A stretch of DNA of 62,730 nt. Source: an uncultured Prevotella sp. GTDB lineage: Bacteria; Bacteroidota; Bacteroidia; Bacteroidales; Bacteroidaceae. Of the stretch, positions 24,920-32,473 are shown one piece after another. A program made the translations under genes and the position numbers. The stretch is taken from positions 1 to 62,730 of the forward strand of contig URQS01000015.1 of assembly GCA_900550035.1 (NCBI GenBank), in the 5' to 3' direction. Below the pieces are notes generated by a model that was not told where the DNA came from, made no database searches, and worked only from the letters and a program-made list of their open reading frames with translations. Numbering within the stretch: the stretch's first letter is position 1; the number at the start of each line of letters is the position of its first letter.

Positions 24920-25684
24920 TTACCAGCTCATTAGAACATTATCGTATAGTGACTTGGAAGTGACCAGTTGCGGATGCTGCTTGTTGTTATGCAGTTGCAC
25001 ATCCTTGTGTACATACTTAAACAATTCCATCACAGTAATCTTCTTGTCGTCGTTACTGTCAGCCTTACCACGCAATCCCTTGATAACACCATTGGTGAGG
25101 AATCCCGAACCTACAAGTGGACTTTCAGCTGAGAGTTCATCAGCACGCGACGATAGAAAAACAATATATCGTGGATTGTTCTTCATGATGGTTTTCCAAG
25201 CAATGCGGTTCATGTCCTTGGAGTTCATCTCTTTTGTATTCATATTGCTAACAGCAGTACCTGAGAAGCAAGCGTCAATATAACAAACGATGTCCTTAGC
25301 CTGGCATTTGTCCAACTCGCTGAACAGTTCATTATAAGAAAGCATCTTCGTGCCCCCCGACACATAAGTGCATATATAATTCTCCATGCCATGTCCGCTA
25401 TACGAGAACACGATGTGGTCGTTGGCATTGGCAACAGCCTTCACCTTACGGATGGCAGCAATGACATTGGCACGTGTGGCATTCTTGGATGTAAGCAACA
25501 CCACCGTAGCATCTTTAGTCTTGTAGAGCGAGGCAAGACGCTTGGCATCTTTGGTAGACTGGGCAAGGTCGTTCTGGTCGCCCTCATAGTTTGACACGCC
25601 AGTAATGATGGCATAGGTTTTCTGAGCCTCTGCCGACATACAGAGCAGAAGCATAGCAATGATAGTAGAAAACAGTCGTTTCAT
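24920..25684 (-). CDS. Exported caspase-like (C14) protease
   Basis: I use ATG 25684 (254 residues), which gives a clear signal peptide (MKRLFSTIIAMLLLCMSAEA). The p20-like fold follows: YAIITGVSNY, a KDAKRLASLY helix, catalytic His in VFSYSGHGM (near 98) and catalytic Cys in CYIDACFSGTAV (near 145). Prokaryotic members of the caspase/metacaspase clan are peptidases, often effectors in signalling or defence loci. The signal peptide puts this one outside the cytoplasm with the array proteins, which could be substrates or triggers. It lies between two FHA genes. Confidence 0.9.
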   Translation of the reverse strand: MKRLFSTIIAMLLLCMSAEAQKTYAIITGVSNYEGDQNDLAQSTKDAKRLASLYKTKDATVVLLTSKNATRANVIAAIRKVKAVANANDHIVFSYSGHGMENYICTYVSGGTKMLSYNELFSELDKCQAKDIVCYIDACFSGTAVSNMNTKEMNSKDMNRIAWKTIMKNNPRYIVFLSSRADELSAESPLVGSGFLTNGVIKGLRGKADSNDDKKITVMELFKYVHKDVQLHNNKQHPQLVTSKSLYDNVLMSW

Positions 25685-25709
25685 ATTTGGTTTTATTTGT
25701 TTTTTAATG

Positions 25710-26357
25710 TTATGCATGGGCTTTGCACCTGCTGCACATTTGATTTTTAAATTCTATCTCGGAGAGAAGTTTAGAGCAGCAAGGACATATAAGTTTGTTG
25801 GAATATTTGGCGTTGAAATTCTTCAAGTTGGAGTCCTTGCCCAAATAGAAGTTGATGATAGCCTGCAGAAGTGCTGTGAACACAGCTGTTACAGCCACAC
25901 CATACACCTTTTGGTTGAAGGGAAGAAGCAATGTGAGCAAAAGACCAATGACTGCCGAGACAACACCTGGCAAGAATCTCATCATATTCTTCTTTTGTAT
26001 CTTGGCATCAATCTCAGCTTTCTCCTTCAAAGCCTTGTCGTGAATGCGAAGAACATATTGAAACTCAGCCTTGTAATTTTTGGGATCATCCTCAAGAATA
26101 TGATGGGCATAGAATGAGAATCCCATACTCGTCTGGTCGGCAAGGACGACACGAGTAAACTCAGTGATGTTCACCTTCTTGATTTGAACAAGTTCGTCGT
26201 TGTCGTCGATGATATAAGTGCCGTTGGTGGAATTAAGGTCTTCAAGAGTCCATTGTCCACTGTCCGATACAGTGATCTTGGCATGTTGTCGGCTCACTCT
26301 TGAATTGTTGATAGGAAACTTCTGCGTTCCCTCCTTACCGATAATAACTTCTTTCAT
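25710..26357 (-). CDS. FHA domain + transmembrane + zinc-ribbon protein
   Basis: 215 residues. N-terminal FHA domain (1-95; VIIGKEG, SRVSRQHAKI, LNSTNGTYI with the phosphothreonine-binding Arg/Ser/Asn set). Then two hydrophobic helices (FLPGVVSAVIGLLLTLLLPF and YGVAVTAVFTALLQAII, about 130-175), then a C-terminal zinc ribbon (CPCCSKL with CSRCKAH). FHA and ribbon face the cytoplasm if the hairpin spans the membrane. Probably a membrane-bound phosphothreonine reader. The stop is 25 nt ahead of the protease start. Confidence 0.88.
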   Translation of the reverse strand: MKEVIIGKEGTQKFPINNSRVSRQHAKITVSDSGQWTLEDLNSTNGTYIIDDNDELVQIKKVNITEFTRVVLADQTSMGFSFYAHHILEDDPKNYKAEFQYVLRIHDKALKEKAEIDAKIQKKNMMRFLPGVVSAVIGLLLTLLLPFNQKVYGVAVTAVFTALLQAIINFYLGKDSNLKNFNAKYSNKLICPCCSKLLSEIEFKNQMCSRCKAHA

Positions 26358-26359
26358 AA

Positions 26360-26737
26360 CTATTTTTTTACAGTTATGTTGCTACTTCTGCTCACCATAT
26401 CCTTATATTTCTTAAGCAATGGCTTGGGCAGTTTTAGTGTTACAGAATTTTTAAGACAATCGGACAGCACAAGGTGCTGTTTGAGAACATTGATGTCGTA
26501 GAGGAACATCTGGTTGATGATAACGCTACGTCCAAGGCGTATAAACGGACTCGTCGTTCCTTTGGGATAAGCCTGCGACAACATAGTCTCAATCTTTGAG
26601 ATACCCAACGATAGCACTGTAGAAAGTCCACCGATATAACATATTTTGGTGTAATTGCCGTCTGCCATGATATATGCTATATTATCGACAAACAGTAGAA
26701 TCATCTCGTCGCGATTGTTGATACAAATCTTTTTCAT
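26360..26737 (-). CDS. Free-standing LytTR-family DNA-binding protein
   Basis: 125 residues, almost all one LytTR domain (LFVDNIAYIMADGNYTKICY, FIRLGRSVIINQMFLYDIN, LPKPLLKKYKDMV). No receiver domain is attached, so control by ordinary phosphorelay is unlikely. It could be controlled by the neighbouring Ser/Thr kinase or FHA proteins, or bind constitutively. A LytTR site should be an imperfect direct repeat about 20 bp apart; I did not find a convincing one in the leader. Two nt separate its stop from the FHA gene. Confidence 0.88.
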   Translation of the reverse strand: MKKICINNRDEMILLFVDNIAYIMADGNYTKICYIGGLSTVLSLGISKIETMLSQAYPKGTTSPFIRLGRSVIINQMFLYDINVLKQHLVLSDCLKNSVTLKLPKPLLKKYKDMVSRSSNITVKK

Positions 26738-26773
26738 AATATTAATGATTTAAAATGATATTTCAGGCCCATT

Positions 26774-27322
26774 CTATTCAATGTCATATAAATCATCAAT
26801 AGGACCACCATACATGTCAGAATCTGGGTATATAATATTTTCGCACATACCAGGACCTCCGTACATACAAACAATATCTTGTATAGGGTCTAAAGGGTCG
26901 TCTATAAAAATTGGTTCTTCTGGCTCAAGAGGTTCTTCTGGCTCAAGAGGAACTTCTGGTTCAACTGGTTCTTCTGGCTCAATTGAAACTTCTGGTTCAA
27001 TAGGAACTTCTGGCTCAACTGGTTCTTCTGGTTCAATAGAATCTTCTGGCTCAAGAGGTTCATCCAGTTCTTCTGGTTCTACAGGATCAACAATAATAGT
27101 TTCCTGTTCTACAACTTCAGTATTGTCATTAGTTCCAAACGAACTTATATGTTCTTGTACATTGTCTTCACTCACAACCTCAACAACGGGTTCTTCTACA
27201 TGACTATCGTTATCGGTTGTTTTTTTGTCGATTATTACATCCGCCCCAAATGATCCTCCAACACTTCCTACAGCAGCTGCCGCAGAAAGAGCAGCTGCGC
27301 GTTTAGCTTTTTCTTTATCCAT
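26774..27322 (-). CDS. Acidic Pro/Glu-repeat protein, relative of the 4871-5680 protein
   Basis: 182 residues. A basic start and Ala/Gly helix (KEKAKRAAALSAAAAVGSVG) match the opening of the 269-residue acidic protein at the other end of the locus. The middle is an imperfect repeat of E-P-E-x-P/S-x-E/L-P units (about 75-140). The C-terminus has two Met-Tyr-Gly-Gly-Pro motifs (MYGGPG and MYGGPI) around a Cys. It begins 1 nt after the radical SAM gene stop. A short protein behind such an enzyme, with repeated Tyr-Gly-Gly and Cys motifs, may be its substrate, but no leader cleavage site is visible. Confidence 0.6.
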   Translation of the reverse strand: MDKEKAKRAAALSAAAAVGSVGGSFGADVIIDKKTTDNDSHVEEPVVEVVSEDNVQEHISSFGTNDNTEVVEQETIIVDPVEPEELDEPLEPEDSIEPEEPVEPEVPIEPEVSIEPEEPVEPEVPLEPEEPLEPEEPIFIDDPLDPIQDIVCMYGGPGMCENIIYPDSDMYGGPIDDLYDIE

Positions 27323-27323
27323 A

Positions 27324-28391
27324 TCATTTGCTATTAAAAAGTTTGTTATAATTACAGAACATCAGGCTTCCATCATTATTTCTCAAATGCATTCCATTGC
27401 CTTGGCAATATTTGAACACCTTGCAGTCGGCACACTCACCACTGCGCATCCACTCACGATTGCGATATTTGTCGAAACGATTTTGCCATACGTTCCAAAA
27501 ATCATCCTTATATATATTTCCCTGATGATAGTTGCTTCGGATGCTCAAACAACCAGAAATCGAACCATCGCTCAGCACAGATGCCGTCGTGAGACCAGCA
27601 CTACATAGGAAATGCGACCTACGCACAAGTCCTTCATAATCTCCCAAATATCCCTCGCATGCATACGACAGTTGTATCTTGCTCTCTATTCGTGTTTTTA
27701 CAATAAAGTCCATAAGGTAACGGTATTGACTGTTTGACAAAACCAATTCATCATCATCTTTAGCTCTGCCCATTGGTACTATTGAAAAACAACGCCATTT
27801 AGTTACACCAGCTTCAATAAGCATGCGTTTTATTTCTTCCAATTGCGATATATTCCTACTGTTTACACATGTGATGACATCCCAAATTAAATGAGGGGCC
27901 TTCTTTATATGTCCAATAGCATTATATACAATATCAAAACTATTGTTATCGTTACGGAGCCAATTATGTGTGTCGCGCAATCCGTCAATATCAACAGCCA
28001 ATGAACGTAGACCTGCATCCGAAAGCTCGTTCATCATATAAGAATCGATAAGCTTGCCATTAGAAACCATTCCCCATAAAAATCCCTTCTCTGTTATTGT
28101 ACGTCCACATTCAATAATGTCTTTTCTGACTAATGGTTCACCACCTACAGTAAAGACCATTGTTTTTATATGGGGTTGATGGAGTCGCACCTCGTCAAGC
28201 ACTGGTATGAAATCTTCAAATGGCATATCTGGAACATTAGAAACAGTCTTGCAATCACTGCCACAATGTCTACAAGCCATATTGCAACGTAGGGTACATT
28301 CCCAAAAGAGTTGTCGGAGAGGATGAAGAAGTTTCAGTCGCTCTCGATACCAATAGGTAATTTCTTGGTCTATTTCTTGTAGTCTATTCAT
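27324..28391 (-). CDS. Radical SAM/SPASM-domain enzyme
   Basis: 355 residues. The radical SAM iron-sulfur motif is CNMACRHC (Cys36, 40, 43), followed by the usual TVGGEPL and SNGKLID blocks. The C-terminal SPASM region has the auxiliary-cluster cysteines (FLCSAG, SGCLS, ECADCKVFKYCQG, MFCNY). Members with this tail mostly modify peptides or proteins, as in sactipeptide, quinohemoprotein or Bacteroidales peptide maturation. The 4-nt overlap with the membrane protein gene and 1-nt gap to the acidic protein gene suggest a three-gene unit. Substrate unknown. Confidence 0.88.
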   Translation of the reverse strand: MNRLQEIDQEITYWYRERLKLLHPLRQLFWECTLRCNMACRHCGSDCKTVSNVPDMPFEDFIPVLDEVRLHQPHIKTMVFTVGGEPLVRKDIIECGRTITEKGFLWGMVSNGKLIDSYMMNELSDAGLRSLAVDIDGLRDTHNWLRNDNNSFDIVYNAIGHIKKAPHLIWDVITCVNSRNISQLEEIKRMLIEAGVTKWRCFSIVPMGRAKDDDELVLSNSQYRYLMDFIVKTRIESKIQLSYACEGYLGDYEGLVRRSHFLCSAGLTTASVLSDGSISGCLSIRSNYHQGNIYKDDFWNVWQNRFDKYRNREWMRSGECADCKVFKYCQGNGMHLRNNDGSLMFCNYNKLFNSK

Positions 28392-28906
28392 CTGTTTTCG
28401 ACAATTGATTTCCTATGAGTGGCAAAATATACCAAATCTACTATTCCCCAAAATATAGAACAACTAATGAATGCCAATATTAACTCAATAGTCTCCAAGT
28501 CTTCTGCCATGACTCTTGAACTATTTGTAATGTATTCGATTGTTATTAACAGGAATGAAAAGGTAAAAAATACACCCGTTACAAAATTTAATCCAATTAA
28601 TAACGTAGATAACCATTTGCCAAATCTACTCTTGGTAGGAAATAATCCAAAGAATGATTTTGAAGAATAATTGTTGAAAAATATCCAAGGAATCAATAAA
28701 AAAACAAAAGCACATAAGCAATGCCCAAGAACATACCAGTTCATTGATGACAGGTCGAAATAATGATAGTACCTATTGCCATTCTCTGTTAGAGGTCCAT
28801 AATGGGTATAGAGCATGAATACTGAAATAATATTAATCACGAGAATTATTGCAGCGTATAATAACTGCCACTTCCTTATAGGTGTTATTTCTTTGAAACT
28901 TTTCAT
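28388..28906 (-). CDS. Four-helix membrane protein of unknown function
   Basis: 172 residues with four hydrophobic helices (about 15-35, 58-80, 93-118, 138-160; for example LLYAAIILVINIISVFMLY). Short cytoplasmic ends, no recognised motif. Its stop overlaps the radical SAM start by 4 nt, so it may anchor that enzyme or export its product. It follows the antiterminator gene by 15 nt. Confidence 0.7.
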   Translation of the reverse strand: MKSFKEITPIRKWQLLYAAIILVINIISVFMLYTHYGPLTENGNRYYHYFDLSSMNWYVLGHCLCAFVFLLIPWIFFNNYSSKSFFGLFPTKSRFGKWLSTLLIGLNFVTGVFFTFSFLLITIEYITNSSRVMAEDLETIELILAFISCSIFWGIVDLVYFATHRKSIVENR

Positions 28907-28921
28907 AGCTTAAATTTAATA

Positions 28922-29629
28922 TTAATTGTTCATTTTCTCCAAAAACGCGCTCGGCACATACGCTGTCACCACCGTTACCAGTTCTTCCATCACAACAGCC
29001 ACTCTCTGTTGTCCCTGCCATCTTGCCACTCTTCCTACCACTCCCTTGAATGCTCCGTCTGTTACTCTCACCATCTGTCCTTTCTTGAACTTTGGCACTT
29101 CGGCTAATGACACTATAGTGTTGTCGGTTTCGGCGGCATAGATGATTCTTAGACTTTCCATCTGATGGTTGGGGACAATCATTGGGGTCTTTTCGATTCG
29201 GTTGCCAACATGGGTGTGACGATAATAAAAGCGGAGGAAGGGGAGGTTTACGTTGTCGTAAACAAAGTGTTTAAGTTGGTCTAAGGTTCCGTAAGCGAAG
29301 AAAATGTTTGGTAATAGTGATTCGGTAACTGTTTTGCGTTTGCCTTTAATTAGTTTTACTGTCGTTTGTGTAGGGTAGAAGGCTGTGATGCCTTTTGCTG
29401 TCATATACTCGTATGCGGTCTTTTCTCTGCCGTAAGTGCAGCGTAGAGCATACCAATGGGGAGGGTCTTCCGAAAGTGCATAACTGGTGGACACCCCAGT
29501 ATGTGAACTCTCGGCTTTTTTACTGCTTTGAGCTTTGGGGAGGGCGTTGGAGGTAAGTCCAGCGCAGGGAGGGATTTCACCACCTCCCGAGGTGTGTATA
29601 TCTTCTGATATACAGCCATCGATATTCAT
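28922..29629 (-). CDS. UpxY/NusG-type transcription antiterminator
   Basis: 235 residues. After a non-conserved extension of about 55 residues comes the NusG N-terminal domain (WYALRCTYGREKTAYEYMTA, FFAYGTLDQLKHFV), then a KOW region (FKKGQMVRVTDGAFKGVVGR). UpxY proteins of Bacteroides are NusG paralogues that head capsule loci and let polymerase read the long operon they belong to. Here the gene heads a 28-kb signalling and lectin-array locus with no glycan genes, which is unusual. The only upstream ATG that keeps the frame is at 29629. Confidence 0.88.
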   Translation of the reverse strand: MNIDGCISEDIHTSGGGEIPPCAGLTSNALPKAQSSKKAESSHTGVSTSYALSEDPPHWYALRCTYGREKTAYEYMTAKGITAFYPTQTTVKLIKGKRKTVTESLLPNIFFAYGTLDQLKHFVYDNVNLPFLRFYYRHTHVGNRIEKTPMIVPNHQMESLRIIYAAETDNTIVSLAEVPKFKKGQMVRVTDGAFKGVVGRVARWQGQQRVAVVMEELVTVVTAYVPSAFLEKMNN

Positions 29630-29634
29630 ATCGC

Positions 29635-30130
29635 TTAACTTAATTCTAGACAGAATTATGTTGGTACAGACAAAAAAAAGCGTGAACCGTCCGTTGTCCG
29701 ATCCACACTCTGAGGCCGTGAGAAGTGCCTATACTGCTGAACGAACAACAGTATAGCCCACGCCGATATGATATATAGCAATATCCGTACTTTCGGCTTG
29801 ATGCAAATAATTGTACGACAAAATGTCAGAACACAATAAATGCTTCTGCGAAAATACAAAAGGTATATCACACCCCTGGACATTTACCGTTGTCATGTTC
29901 AAGGCAGTACATGTATCTTGAAATTTCTCACGTTTCAGAGTGTACGTTGAACGCGACGTTTGTAAACGCCTAATATGTCTGGACTGCTTTTCCCACCCAA
30001 TACCCGCTTTGTGTAGATATGTCATATTGATGACCTTATTACACTCTGCACGGCGTAGGCTGCCGAGTCGGTTGTCATATGTGATAAGAACACGTTCTTT
30101 TGCGACAACAGCGGTCTGGCTTTTCAGTCC
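29635..30130 (-). promoter_or_regulatory. Long untranslated leader of the UpxY-headed operon
   Basis: About 500 nt separate the promoter near 30140 from the antiterminator start. I see no gene here; the open frame at 29729-30202 begins upstream of the promoter and has no family features. Near the end is a stable hairpin (CTATACTG 29729-29736 with CAGTATAG 29749-29756, 12-nt loop). UpxY loci typically have such leaders, where the antiterminator loads onto polymerase. Confidence 0.55.
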
Positions 30131-30135
30131 GAATG

Positions 30136-30143
30136 CAAAGTTA
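30136..30143 (-). promoter_or_regulatory. Promoter of the UpxY-headed operon
   Basis: TAACTTTG on the minus strand (30143-30136), preceded by a T-rich stretch. A perfect -7 box, with the -33 box less clear. It is the best minus-strand promoter upstream of 28922 and would drive the whole accessory locus. Confidence 0.6.
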
Positions 30144-30314
30144 CAAAAGAAAAATGAAAAAATATTATTTTGCAATAAAAATTGCACAAGATTTTTATGC
30201 AAATATCGTACAGGCAGTAAAAAAGTGTTACAAACGAAAAATTGATTTTAGAGTTTTCAATTGGCGTTTTTTAGTGGTTGGGCAACGTCAATATTCGTGT
30301 TTTTCATCATTCAA

Positions 30315-30399
30315 GGCTTCGTTGCTCTTCAAAAGGACTACTTTTGGAGTGTAACGAAGCCCCAATTGCATTGCAAAAGGACTACAGTTGCAATGCAAT
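30315..30399. repeat. Pair of long hairpins with shared AAAAGGACTAC loops
   Basis: Hairpin 1: GGCTTCGTT (30315-30323) with AACGAAGCC (30353-30361), and an inner CTTCAAAAG/CTTTTGGAG stem. Hairpin 2: ATTGCATTGCAA (30365-30376) with TTGCAATGCAAT (30388-30399), perfect. Both loops hold AAGGACTAC, and GTTGTCCTTTTG just after could pair with them. The rest of the gene-free stretch 30144-30731 shows nothing I can name. Confidence 0.6.
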
Positions 30400-30731
30400 A
30401 GTTGTCCTTTTGAAGTAAAAAGGAGCTTTTTTTTGAAGCAGAAACTTGCATCGCAAAGTCGTTATCGACATAACTCACTGTGTATAAGCAACATAACCAT
30501 AACCGCTCAAAACTCACGAATTTTGAGCTAAAGATTTCCTCGCGCGTTCAACTCGCAGTTTTGAGCGGTCAAGAATGCAAATATAGGAACGAGCTGCGCT
30601 TCGCTCAGGCTGAGAAGGTGATGTGTTGATGGGGTGTAGTTTGCCAACTGAACTATCACCATTATACATAATAAATATGGTTTAAAAGTCAAAAAATCAG
30701 GCAAGCGTGTTTTTATGTGCAATAGTTTGTA

Positions 30732-30739
30732 TAACTTTG
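30732..30739 (+). promoter_or_regulatory. prfC promoter
   Basis: TAACTTTG, a perfect -7 box, 19 nt ahead of the prfC ATG. Confidence 0.65.
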
Positions 30740-30757
30740 CAGTCCAAAACGTATATT

Positions 30758-32326
30758 ATGAACCAGGAAATAGAACGCAGGCGAACTTTCGCCATCATTT
30801 CACACCCTGACGCAGGTAAGACTACGCTCACCGAGAAGTTTCTTCTCTTTGGCGGCCAGATACAGGTGGCAGGTGCAGTAAAGAACAACAAGATACGCAA
30901 GTCGGCTACGTCCGACTGGATGGAAATCGAGAAGCAGCGTGGTATCTCGGTGTCGACTTCGGTTATGGAGTTCGACTACGAGGGCTACAAAATCAACATT
31001 CTTGACACTCCGGGTCACCAGGACTTCTGCGAGGACACATACCGCACTCTTACAGCTGTCGACTCTGCCATCATCGTAGTGGACGGTGCGAAGGGTGTGG
31101 AGACTCAGACACGTAAGCTGATGGAGGTGTGCCGCATGCGCAACACTCCGGTTATCATATTCATCAACAAGATGGACCGCGAGGGTCGCGACCCGTTCGA
31201 TCTGCTCGACGAACTGGAGGAGGAACTTCAGATCAGCGTGCGCCCGCTGTCATGGCCTATTAATATAGGTGTAAAGTTTAAGGGTGTATACAACATCTAC
31301 GAGAACAAGCTCGACCTCTTCAAGCCCGACAAACAGCGCGTGACTGAAAAGGTTGAGGTTGACATCAACTCTACAGAACTTGAAGAGCACATCGGCGAGC
31401 AGGATGCCAAGCAGCTGCGCGACGACGTGGAGCTGATTGACGGCGTATATCCCGAGTTTGACGTTGAGACATACCGCTCGGCTGAGGTGGCTCCTGTATT
31501 CTTCGGTTCGGCACTCAACAACTTCGGTGTGCAGGAACTGCTCAACTGCTTCGTTAAGATAGCTCCGTCGCCAAAGCCTACCAAGGCTGAGGAGCGCACT
31601 GTAGAGCCTGAGGAGCAGAAGTTCACGGGCTTCATCTTCAAGATTACTGCCAACATCGACCCCAACCACCGCTCATGTATCGCTTTCTGCAAGGTGTGCA
31701 GCGGCAAGTTTGAGCGCAACAAGCCCTATCTGCATGTGCGTCAGGGCAAGACTCTGCGTTTCTCTTCGCCCACTCAGTTTATGGCTCAGCGCAAGAGCAC
31801 CATCGACGAGGCATGGCCGGGCGACATCGTAGGTTTGCCTGACAACGGCATCTTCAAGATTGGCGACACACTGACTGAGGGCGAGAAGCTGCACTTCCGC
31901 GGACTGCCTTCGTTCTCGCCAGAAATGTTCAAGTATATCGAGAACGACGACCCAATGAAGGCAAAGCAGCTTGAGAAGGGTATCAACCAGCTCATGGACG
32001 AGGGTGTGGCACAGCTGTTTGTCAACCAGTTTAACGGTCGTAAGATTATCGGTACTGTGGGTCAGTTGCAGTTTGAGGTGATACAGTATCGTCTGGAAAA
32101 CGAATATAACGCCAAGTGCCGTTGGGAACCCGTCCATCTGCACAAGGCTTGCTGGATAGAGAGCGACGATGCTGATGAACTCGACCAATTCAAGAAGCGC
32201 AAGTATCAGTATATGGCTAAGGACCGCGACGGACGCGATGTATTCCTTGCCGACTCTGGCTATGTGCTGTCTATGGCTCAGCAGGACTTCAAGCACATCA
32301 AGTTCCACTTCACAAGCGAGTTCTAA
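30758..32326 (+). CDS. prfC: Peptide chain release factor 3
   Basis: 522 residues from ATG 30758 (MNQEIERRRTFAIISHPDAG). A translation GTPase that removes RF1/RF2 from the ribosome after termination. G motifs: SHPDAGKTTL (P-loop), RGISVSTSV (switch I), DTPGHQDF (G3), NKMDREGRDP (G4). Domain II and the RF3 C-terminal domain follow (KFHFTSEF end). The open frame extends 17 codons upstream, but that part overlaps the promoter. Normal length for RF3; single gene, followed by a strong terminator. Confidence 0.97.
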   Translation: MNQEIERRRTFAIISHPDAGKTTLTEKFLLFGGQIQVAGAVKNNKIRKSATSDWMEIEKQRGISVSTSVMEFDYEGYKINILDTPGHQDFCEDTYRTLTAVDSAIIVVDGAKGVETQTRKLMEVCRMRNTPVIIFINKMDREGRDPFDLLDELEEELQISVRPLSWPINIGVKFKGVYNIYENKLDLFKPDKQRVTEKVEVDINSTELEEHIGEQDAKQLRDDVELIDGVYPEFDVETYRSAEVAPVFFGSALNNFGVQELLNCFVKIAPSPKPTKAEERTVEPEEQKFTGFIFKITANIDPNHRSCIAFCKVCSGKFERNKPYLHVRQGKTLRFSSPTQFMAQRKSTIDEAWPGDIVGLPDNGIFKIGDTLTEGEKLHFRGLPSFSPEMFKYIENDDPMKAKQLEKGINQLMDEGVAQLFVNQFNGRKIIGTVGQLQFEVIQYRLENEYNAKCRWEPVHLHKACWIESDDADELDQFKKRKYQYMAKDRDGRDVFLADSGYVLSMAQQDFKHIKFHFTSEF

Positions 32327-32410
32327 GAAAAGTAAAAGAGTAAAAAGGTAAAAGAGTAAAAGAGTAAAAAGACTGAAGAGATTATTGTCTCTAAGGCTAT
32401 ACATAAAGCA

Positions 32411-32454
32411 ATGAGGGTGTGTCAATTTGTTTTGACACACCCTCATTTTATTTT
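32411..32454 (+). terminator. Strong terminator after prfC
   Basis: A perfect 15-bp stem (ATGAGGGTGTGTCAA with TTGACACACCCTCAT), 6-nt loop, then TTTATTTTC. Confidence 0.9.
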
Positions 32455-32473
32455 CGAGGCTTTCCCATTTTAT

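Noticed and set aside
26890..27090. Repeats in the acidic protein gene as a CRISPR-like or VNTR array
   Set aside because: The repeats are in frame and code for Glu/Pro units; unit lengths differ and there are no spacers.
29729..30202. 157-codon minus-strand open frame in the leader of the UpxY operon
   Set aside because: Its start lies upstream of the best promoter, it shows no domain, signal peptide or normal codon use, and the area is hairpin-rich. Treated as leader.
32327..32372. GTAAAAGAGTAAAA tandem repeats after prfC
   Set aside because: A short simple-sequence run with no structure; likely slippage.
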